NCBI RefSeq assembly: GCF_001938985.1 | Contig: NZ_MKIN01000022.1 | Span: 1,219,340 to 1,283,339 of the forward strand | Length of the DNA stretch: 64,000 bases | DNA from: Gillisella taibaishanensis | Lineage (GTDB): Bacteria; Pseudomonadota; Alphaproteobacteria; Rhizobiales; Rhizobiaceae | Direction of reading: 5' to 3' | In this document: piece after piece, positions 58,710-64,000 of the stretch | Position numbering within the stretch: position 1 is the first letter of the stretch | Layout: every line of letters starts with the position of its first letter | Notes under the pieces: model-generated | Database searches by the model: none | What the model saw: the letters and a program-made list of their open reading frames with translations, nothing else | What the model was told of the DNA's origin: nothing | Position numbers and translations under genes: made by a program

Positions 58710-59753
58710 TTAATTCTTGGCGGCGGGAATCCAGCTAGCGGTGGCGGCGTCGCTCTTCTGGAAGGCCGGGAACTTCTTCTGCAGGTCCTCGATGGTGCCG
58801 ATATTGTTTTTCGTCAGATCGTCCCGTGTGATTAGCGTCGGCTGGAGCAGCACCGACCGGCCCGGAAACTGCCCGGCAATATCCAGAGACACGGCCCGAA
58901 CGGAGACTTCACCCACCACGGCAGCGTTGGTCGCCGCCGTCGCCACCCAGGCGCTATCGGGCTCGGTCATCAACTGAATATCGGCCGTGGACGTATCAAC
59001 GCCATAGATCTTCACCTTGTCGCTGACACCGAGCTCATCCGTCGCCAGCTTCACGCCCTTTGCAAACTCGTCCCAAGGCGTGAAAATGACCGATATATCC
59101 GGATTGGCCCGTAACACCGCCTTGGTCTGGTCGGCGACGGAGGCCGGAACCGTATCGTTGACGACGCCCCAGACAGCCTTTTCCTTGAGATTATGCTTGG
59201 CGACGAAGTCTTTCCAGACGGCGTAGCGACGGTCGAGTGGAGCAAAGCCGGCGACGTAGACGGCGCCAGCAGTAAAGCCATCGCCCTTGTCCTTGATGGC
59301 CTGATCAAGAACCAGTGTCGCCATGTCCTTATCGCTCTGCTCGATCTGCGCGATCTTCGGATTGTCGAGATTGACGTCGTAGGCGACGACCTTGATGCCT
59401 TTGTCGAGCGCCTTCTGGGCCACATCCTTCAGCACTTCCGGCCGGCCATTGTTGATGATGATACCATCGACGCCGAGATTGATGGCCTGTTCCACCAGAT
59501 TAAGCTCAGTTTCATTATCGTTGCGTGCCTGCGAAAGGGTGAGCTTGATGCCGAGCGCATCCGCCTGGCGCTTGACGCCGGCCTCAAACGCCTGAAGCCA
59601 ATCACCACTGCCGAGAAAGCTGATGACGGCGATGTTCACCTGGCGCTTGTCGAAGGGGGCGGGTGCACCGGCAACGCCGGCAGCCAGAGTGGCCTGCGCC
59701 AGGAAAGTGCCGCCGAGCACGGTGGCGGCCAGTGTCTTGATCAGTTGTTTCAT
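58710..59753 (-). CDS. Ribose-type ABC transporter substrate-binding protein
   Basis: Type 1 periplasmic binding protein (347 aa, Peripla_BP_4 type). ATG 59753 has GGGGA six bases upstream; ATG 59765 is an alternative. The signal peptide ends near LAQATLAAG. The core includes NIAVISFLGSGDWLQAFEAG, INLGVDGIIINNGRPEVL and KVVAYDVNLDNP. It is the last gene of the minus-strand importer set (ATPase, permease, binding protein). A second, clearly related binding protein is encoded at 62667-63719. Substrate unknown; a sugar or similar polar compound. Confidence 0.88.
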   Translation of the reverse strand: MKQLIKTLAATVLGGTFLAQATLAAGVAGAPAPFDKRQVNIAVISFLGSGDWLQAFEAGVKRQADALGIKLTLSQARNDNETELNLVEQAINLGVDGIIINNGRPEVLKDVAQKALDKGIKVVAYDVNLDNPKIAQIEQSDKDMATLVLDQAIKDKGDGFTAGAVYVAGFAPLDRRYAVWKDFVAKHNLKEKAVWGVVNDTVPASVADQTKAVLRANPDISVIFTPWDEFAKGVKLATDELGVSDKVKIYGVDTSTADIQLMTEPDSAWVATAATNAAVVGEVSVRAVSLDIAGQFPGRSVLLQPTLITRDDLTKNNIGTIEDLQKKFPAFQKSDAATASWIPAAKN

Positions 59754-59782
59754 TGATGTCCCCATGGTCCGGAATAGAAATG

Positions 59783-60820
59783 TCAGATGCGGGCGCGGCT
59801 GAAGCCGTATGTGAGGGCGAGAGCACCGACGAGCACGGTGCCCTTGATGAAATCCTGGGTGTAATAAGGCGCGTTCAGCATGGTGAGGCCATTCAGCAGC
59901 ACGCCGACGAAGACGGCGCCAACAGTGGTGCCGAGCACATTCGGCCGCTTCAGGCTCAGCACCGCAAAGCCAATCAGGGAAGCCGCGACCGAATCCATCA
60001 GCAACGACGCCCCGGATGAAACATCGCCACGACCGACACGGGCCGCAACGATGATGCCACCCAGTGCTGCCAGTGTGCCGGACAGAATATAGGCGAGCGC
60101 GCGGATACGGGCCGTGTTGCCACCCGCCAGCCGCGTCGCCGTCTCGTTGCCGCCGGTGGCAAACAGCAGACGGCCAAAGCGGGTATGTTCCGTCAGCACA
60201 TAGAGGGCAACCGCCACCACCGCCATCAGCACGACAGGCAGCGGTACCGTGCCGAATAGGCTGGAGCGGCCGATCAACAGAAAGAGCGGGTCATATTTGC
60301 CCGTGGCCGTCGTGCCGTCGGGCAGGATCAGACCGACGGAGATCGAGCGGCCGGCTGTCGGGATGAGTTGCAGACCGGTCAGCAAGAACATCGAAGACAG
60401 CGTCGCCAAAAGATCCGGCACCTTCAATCTGACGATCAGGAAGGCATTGATGAGCCCCACCAGCGCGCCGAAAGCCAGCACCAGCGGCACGGTTTGCCAG
60501 GCGGATAGGCCAAGGACGATCATCGCATAGCTGGCGGCCATGACGCTGGACGCCGCAACCGCGCCCACCGAGAGATCGAAGCCTCCAACGGCGAGCGTGA
60601 CGGTAACGCCTGCACCGATGATCGCCACGACGGACACGGCCTGCAGCACGCTCATCAGATTGCTCACCGTCAGAAAGGCCGGTTGGGCGACCGCGAACAC
60701 GATCAGCAGACCTGCAAGCAGAATGAAAACCGCCCCCCTCCTGATCACATCCTTGACAGTCTCGCCGGCCGAGCGGTTGGGAAGGGTCGGCAATGCCGTT
60801 CCTTGATGGGTGTCCGTCAT
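59783..60820 (-). CDS. Ribose-type ABC transporter permease
   Basis: Permease of 345 aa with eight to ten helices of the BPD_transp_2 (RbsC) family. Conserved segments are IIGAGVTVTLAVGGFDLSVGA and TRFGRLLFATGGNETATRLAG (EAA-like coupling region), then RVGRGDVSSGASLLMDSVAAS. ATG 60820 overlaps the ATPase stop (ATGA), and the binding-protein gene follows after 29 bases. Confidence 0.9.
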   Translation of the reverse strand: MTDTHQGTALPTLPNRSAGETVKDVIRRGAVFILLAGLLIVFAVAQPAFLTVSNLMSVLQAVSVVAIIGAGVTVTLAVGGFDLSVGAVAASSVMAASYAMIVLGLSAWQTVPLVLAFGALVGLINAFLIVRLKVPDLLATLSSMFLLTGLQLIPTAGRSISVGLILPDGTTATGKYDPLFLLIGRSSLFGTVPLPVVLMAVVAVALYVLTEHTRFGRLLFATGGNETATRLAGGNTARIRALAYILSGTLAALGGIIVAARVGRGDVSSGASLLMDSVAASLIGFAVLSLKRPNVLGTTVGAVFVGVLLNGLTMLNAPYYTQDFIKGTVLVGALALTYGFSRARI

Positions 60821-62295
60821 GCATGTTCCTCCAGGAGCGCTGGCGCACGATTGTCGCTTGCGCGGCGCAGGCTATGGTGTTCCATCACCAGCACGCGGTC
60901 CGCCACTTCAAAGGCCTCTTCAGGATCAGATGTCGCAATCAGCGTAGCGCGGTTGGTATTGGCGCGGATGGCGGCGATAATGTCCTGACGCGCGCCGACA
61001 TCGACGCCCTGAAACGGTTCGTCCAGCAGAAGCAACCGGCTGGGCTCCGCATCCCAACGGGCCAATACCACCTTCTGCTGATTGCCGCCTGAAAGGGCCC
61101 AGATCGACTGCGCCGGCGATTGCGCCTTGATGCCGAGCTTGCCGATGGCCCGCGCGGCTTCTCGCGCTTCCCGGCCTGACGCCATCAACCCGCCGGGGTA
61201 CCACCGTCGCAAATGTGGCAGACTGATCGTCGCGGCAATCGTCTCGCCCGGCCAATCACGCGGCATCAGAGAGGATCGGTGCCGGTCTTCGGCGGCCATG
61301 GCGACGCCTGCGGCAATAGCCTCTGCTGGATTGCGCGGCGCATAGGGTTTTCCCTCCAGATAGGTCTTGCCATCCGCAAAGGCGCCAAGACCGAACAGGG
61401 CTGACAGCAGGCGGCTTTTGCCCGCACCAAGCACGCCGGTAATGGCGACCACTTCACCTGCCCGCACCTGAAGATCGAAAGGCTCGGCCTCGGAACGCAA
61501 CCGGACCACCCGCAAGTCAAGAACGACATCGCCCTGGGACGAGCGCTGCTGCGGCCGCGCCGAGGTCAAAGGCCGGCCGATCATAGCCTCGATGGCAGCA
61601 TCAAAATCAATCGGTCGCGTAAACGAGCCAACGTTGCGTCCGCCGCGCAACACGACAGCGCGATCCGCGAGGGCGGCGATATCGGCTGTACGGTGTGAGA
61701 TGTAAAGCACGGAAATTCCACGCGCTTTCAATGCCAACACCGTCTGGTACAGCCGACCGGCTTCTTCGGCGGAAAGGCTGGCGGTGGGCTCGTCCAGGAT
61801 CAGCAATTCGGCTTTTATCGCCAGTGCCCGGGCAATGGCGACCAATTGCCTGTCGGCAGGACCGAGGTCGGCAAAAGTCCGATCAAGAGGCAGGTCGAAA
61901 CCGGCCTCGGCCAGGATGGCAGCCGCTGCTTTGCGTACGGTCCGGCGCGTCAGAAAGAAGGATTGGCGGCCATCGACGAAGTGGTTGAGCAGCAGTGCGT
62001 CCGCGACGCTCAGATCGGGAATACCGACAAGATCGGTGGACTGATGCACGGTCACCACCCCGCAACGAGCCGCCTGTGCCGGGGAATTGGGATGAAAGTC
62101 CCGGCCGTTGAGGCGAATTGCACCGCTATCTGCACTCTGCACGCCGGACAGGATCTTCACCAATGTAGACTTACCCGCACCGTTGGCACCCATCAGTGCC
62201 ACGATTTCTCCACGCCCGATAACAAGGGACGCTCCTGCCAAAGCTCGAGTGGAGCCGAAGGACCTATGAATATTTTCAATCTCGAGAAGGGGCAT
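60817..62295 (-). CDS. Ribose-type ABC transporter ATPase (tandem-domain, RbsA-like)
   Basis: Two-domain ATPase of 492 aa. Domain 1 has Walker A GANGAGKST and Walker B LLILDEPTASLS, but its signature is LGPADRQL, lacking LSGGQ. Domain 2 has Walker A GVLGAGKSR and signature LSGGNQQKV with LLLLDEPFQGVD. This asymmetry is normal in the RbsA/MglA family. ATG 62295 (MPLLEIENIHRSFG) has little ribosome-site similarity, but no better start is present upstream in the open frame. Confidence 0.88.
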   Translation of the reverse strand: MPLLEIENIHRSFGSTRALAGASLVIGRGEIVALMGANGAGKSTLVKILSGVQSADSGAIRLNGRDFHPNSPAQAARCGVVTVHQSTDLVGIPDLSVADALLLNHFVDGRQSFFLTRRTVRKAAAAILAEAGFDLPLDRTFADLGPADRQLVAIARALAIKAELLILDEPTASLSAEEAGRLYQTVLALKARGISVLYISHRTADIAALADRAVVLRGGRNVGSFTRPIDFDAAIEAMIGRPLTSARPQQRSSQGDVVLDLRVVRLRSEAEPFDLQVRAGEVVAITGVLGAGKSRLLSALFGLGAFADGKTYLEGKPYAPRNPAEAIAAGVAMAAEDRHRSSLMPRDWPGETIAATISLPHLRRWYPGGLMASGREAREAARAIGKLGIKAQSPAQSIWALSGGNQQKVVLARWDAEPSRLLLLDEPFQGVDVGARQDIIAAIRANTNRATLIATSDPEEAFEVADRVLVMEHHSLRRASDNRAPALLEEHA

Positions 62296-62550
62296 GGGAG
62301 AGCCTGTTGATGATGCTCCCTGAGTGGTAACTGCAACGGCCCGCCATTCAAGAATGAGGCTTGCCGACGGAACGCCCAAAGTAGAAAAGATTTCCAACTT
62401 TGAGCGATTTCTCATTTCGGTTGCGAGTATCGTCTCGCGCGCCTCAACCAAGGCATTCCATTGTTTGACGATAGCCAGATTTTCTCAAGACGCGCTTTGC
62501 GTGAGCAAGAAAACTCGTATTGAACCTGCAATACGCAACATCGCCTGCTC

Positions 62551-62577
62551 ATTAATCTACTATTTTTGTGGATTAAT
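62551..62577. promoter_or_regulatory. Inverted repeat in divergent promoter region, operator-like
   Basis: ATTAATC (62551-62557) and GATTAAT (62571-62577) are exact reverse complements separated by 13 A/T-rich bases. The element lies 90 bases before the second binding-protein gene and 256 bases before the divergent importer operon, a good place for a LysR- or other-type operator. The rest of 62296-62666 holds no gene. Confidence 0.45.
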
Positions 62578-62666
62578 ATGGACGCCGCCGTAATCAGGCG
62601 GATTGATGCCAATTGATAGCGTCGGGCCGCTTCGGGTCAGCCCGCGATCGAGCAAAGGATTGTTCC

Positions 62667-63719
62667 ATGGCCTTCCGGTTTGAGAAACTGACACCACATA
62701 TTGCCGTCGCCGTCGGGCTTTTGGCGTCCTCCCCGGTCTCCGCCGGTGGATTGAGCAATGCGCCTGCTCCCTTCGACAAGGGCGGCGTCAAGATCGCCCT
62801 CATCAGCTATATCTCTGCTGGCGATTTTTTTCAGGCCTATCAGGCCGGAGCAGTTTCGCAGGCGAAGGCGCTGGGGGTCGATCTTCAGATCTTCCCGGGC
62901 CGCCAGAACGCGGCTGAACAACGCGAACAAATCGTTCAGGCCATCAATTTGGGGGCAAAGGCGATCGTTATCGATCATGGCCAGCCAGAGGCATTGTCCG
63001 ATGTGGTCCAGCAGGCACTGGACAAGGGCATCAAAGTGGTCGCCTTCGATGTCAACCTGAGCAATCCCGAGATTCCGCAGGTGGAGCAAAGCGACCATCG
63101 CCTGGCGGACCTAGCGCTTCAACAGGCACTGAAGGACAATGGCACGAATTTCAAGGCGGGATATGCCTATGTCGCGGGATTTGCGCCGCTCGATCGCCGG
63201 AACGAGGTCTGGGAAAAGGTAAAGGCGGACAACAAGGGAGTTATCGAAACAGCGAGATTCGGTACGGTCAGCGATACGACCGCCACGGCGACCGCCGACC
63301 AGGCCAAGGCCGTGTTCCGCGCAAACCCTAGCATTACAGTCGTCTTTGCGCCCTATGACGAATTTGCCCGCGGCGTGAAGCTGGCGGCCACCGATCTCGG
63401 TATCGCGGACAAAGTAAAGATCTATTCCGCCGATATCTCGACGGCCGACATCCAGGAAATAACCGAGCCTGGCAGCCCTTGGGTGGCAACCGCCGCGACC
63501 AATCCTGCCGTGGTCGGCGCGGTCTCGATCCGGGCCGCGGCGCTCCAACTGACCGGTGAACCTGTGCCGCACCGGATCGTGGTGGAGCCGGTGCTTGTCA
63601 CCCAGCAGCAGCTTCGCGAGGCTGGCGTGACGACGATTGAAGATCTCGCGAAGAAAATTCCTGCTTTCTCGACCAGCACGGCCGTAACGGCGAGCTGGAT
63701 TCCCTCTGCGGCGTTCTGA
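62667..63719 (+). CDS. Second ribose-type ABC substrate-binding protein (paralog)
   Basis: Periplasmic binding protein of 350 aa, closely related to the product of 58710-59753: both share the APAPFDK-x-x-VxIA start after the signal peptide, AINLGxxxIxI, VVAxDVNLxNPxIxQxEQSD, YVAGFAPLDRR and ASWIPxA at the end. ATG 62667 follows AAAGGA at eight bases. It is divergent from the importer operon and has its own promoter region. It may give the transporter a second specificity or respond to different conditions. Confidence 0.88.
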   Translation: MAFRFEKLTPHIAVAVGLLASSPVSAGGLSNAPAPFDKGGVKIALISYISAGDFFQAYQAGAVSQAKALGVDLQIFPGRQNAAEQREQIVQAINLGAKAIVIDHGQPEALSDVVQQALDKGIKVVAFDVNLSNPEIPQVEQSDHRLADLALQQALKDNGTNFKAGYAYVAGFAPLDRRNEVWEKVKADNKGVIETARFGTVSDTTATATADQAKAVFRANPSITVVFAPYDEFARGVKLAATDLGIADKVKIYSADISTADIQEITEPGSPWVATAATNPAVVGAVSIRAAALQLTGEPVPHRIVVEPVLVTQQQLREAGVTTIEDLAKKIPAFSTSTAVTASWIPSAAF

Positions 63720-63753
63720 GCCTATCCTCCCGAGCACGCTCCACGCAGAGGAA

Positions 63754-63784
63754 CGGGACGGAAGCCTAGTCGGCATCCGTCCCG
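63754..63784 (+). terminator. Hairpin after the second binding-protein gene
   Basis: CGGGACGGAAGCC (63754-63766) pairs with GGCATCCGTCCCG (63772-63784), with one mismatch and a five-base loop. No T-run follows on the + strand; possible Rho-assisted or bidirectional terminator. Confidence 0.5.
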
Positions 63785-63863
63785 AAGATCAAAACCGATG
63801 TCAGCGCTTCTCGCGTCATCACAGCACACGAGCCTAGTGGAGAAAGATTAATCCGACCGATCT

Positions 63864-64000
63864 TTAGCGGAGGATAAATTTATCTATCAGCTTATAGATG
63901 ACACCGACGCCGCCGAGCTTGCCGAGCATCGACTGATGCTGATGGTGCGCGGGCTCATCGAGACGGTCGTGATCGTTGATGTTTTTGGAACGCAAAGAAC
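63864..64000 (-). CDS. Unidentified gene, C-terminal 44 residues only
   Basis: The minus strand is open from the window edge to TAA at 63864-63866. The readable tail includes NINDHDRLDEPAHHQHQS and then LGKLGGVGVIYKLIDKFILR at the end. It has natural-looking composition, with a His-rich stretch and an amphipathic final helix. The other two minus-strand frames look non-coding. I do not recognise the family and the start lies outside the window. Confidence 0.5.
   Translation of the reverse strand, partial: SLRSKNINDHDRLDEPAHHQHQSMLGKLGGVGVIYKLIDKFILR

Overview
The window reads as chromosomal DNA of a Rhizobiaceae alphaproteobacterium (Agrobacterium/Allorhizobium/Rhizobium type). This rests on the high G+C codon use, a LpsL-type UDP-glucuronate epimerase, a Usg-family protein, a CIRCE-controlled groESL operon, a CtrA-box-like site and dense sets of ABC importers. 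The genus is inferred from protein family resemblance, not from a search. No rRNA, tRNA, CRISPR array, prophage or intact insertion sequence was seen.

Layout. (1) 1-8.3 kb: end of an MFS transporter gene, then a large alpha-2-macroglobulin gene translationally coupled to penicillin-binding protein 1C (envelope defence and repair). (2) 8.4-11.2 kb: a chemoreceptor preceded by a TTAA-N7-TTAAC site and followed by a strong terminator. (3) 11.3-27.5 kb: a surface-glycan island. A seven-gene minus-strand operon (oligopeptide-type ABC importer followed by three glycosyltransferases, most junctions overlapping) is bracketed by lpsL, a GT32 glycosyltransferase, a polysaccharide deacetylase-like gene, a GT4 enzyme, a UDP-sugar dehydrogenase and a small methyltransferase. 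(4) 27.5-30.8 kb: a cyclic-nucleotide-binding protein next to a 906-residue ABC exporter whose nucleotide-binding domain has lost every catalytic motif and contains a roughly 300-residue insertion. This is the most unusual protein in the window. (5) 31-36 kb: sbcD-sbcC, a small hypothetical gene and usg. (6) 36.1-38.4 kb: groES-groEL with CIRCE and terminator. (7) 38.6-44.5 kb: a NIT-domain chemoreceptor, then a KaiC-like double ATPase overlapping a hybrid histidine kinase whose best start codon appears to be ATT.

(8) 45-57 kb: an organosulfur island with a flavin monooxygenase, a truncated SfnB-like flavoprotein, metQNI, an ssuACB-type sulfonate importer, a tauABC-type taurine importer and ssuD. 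Together they would import methionine, sulfonates and taurine and release sulfite by FMNH2-dependent monooxygenation. An IS3-type orfA remnant lies at its edge. (9) 57.4-63.7 kb: an LVIVD beta-propeller protein and a ribose-type ABC importer with two paralogous binding proteins, one in the operon and one divergent. A partial unidentified gene runs off the right end.
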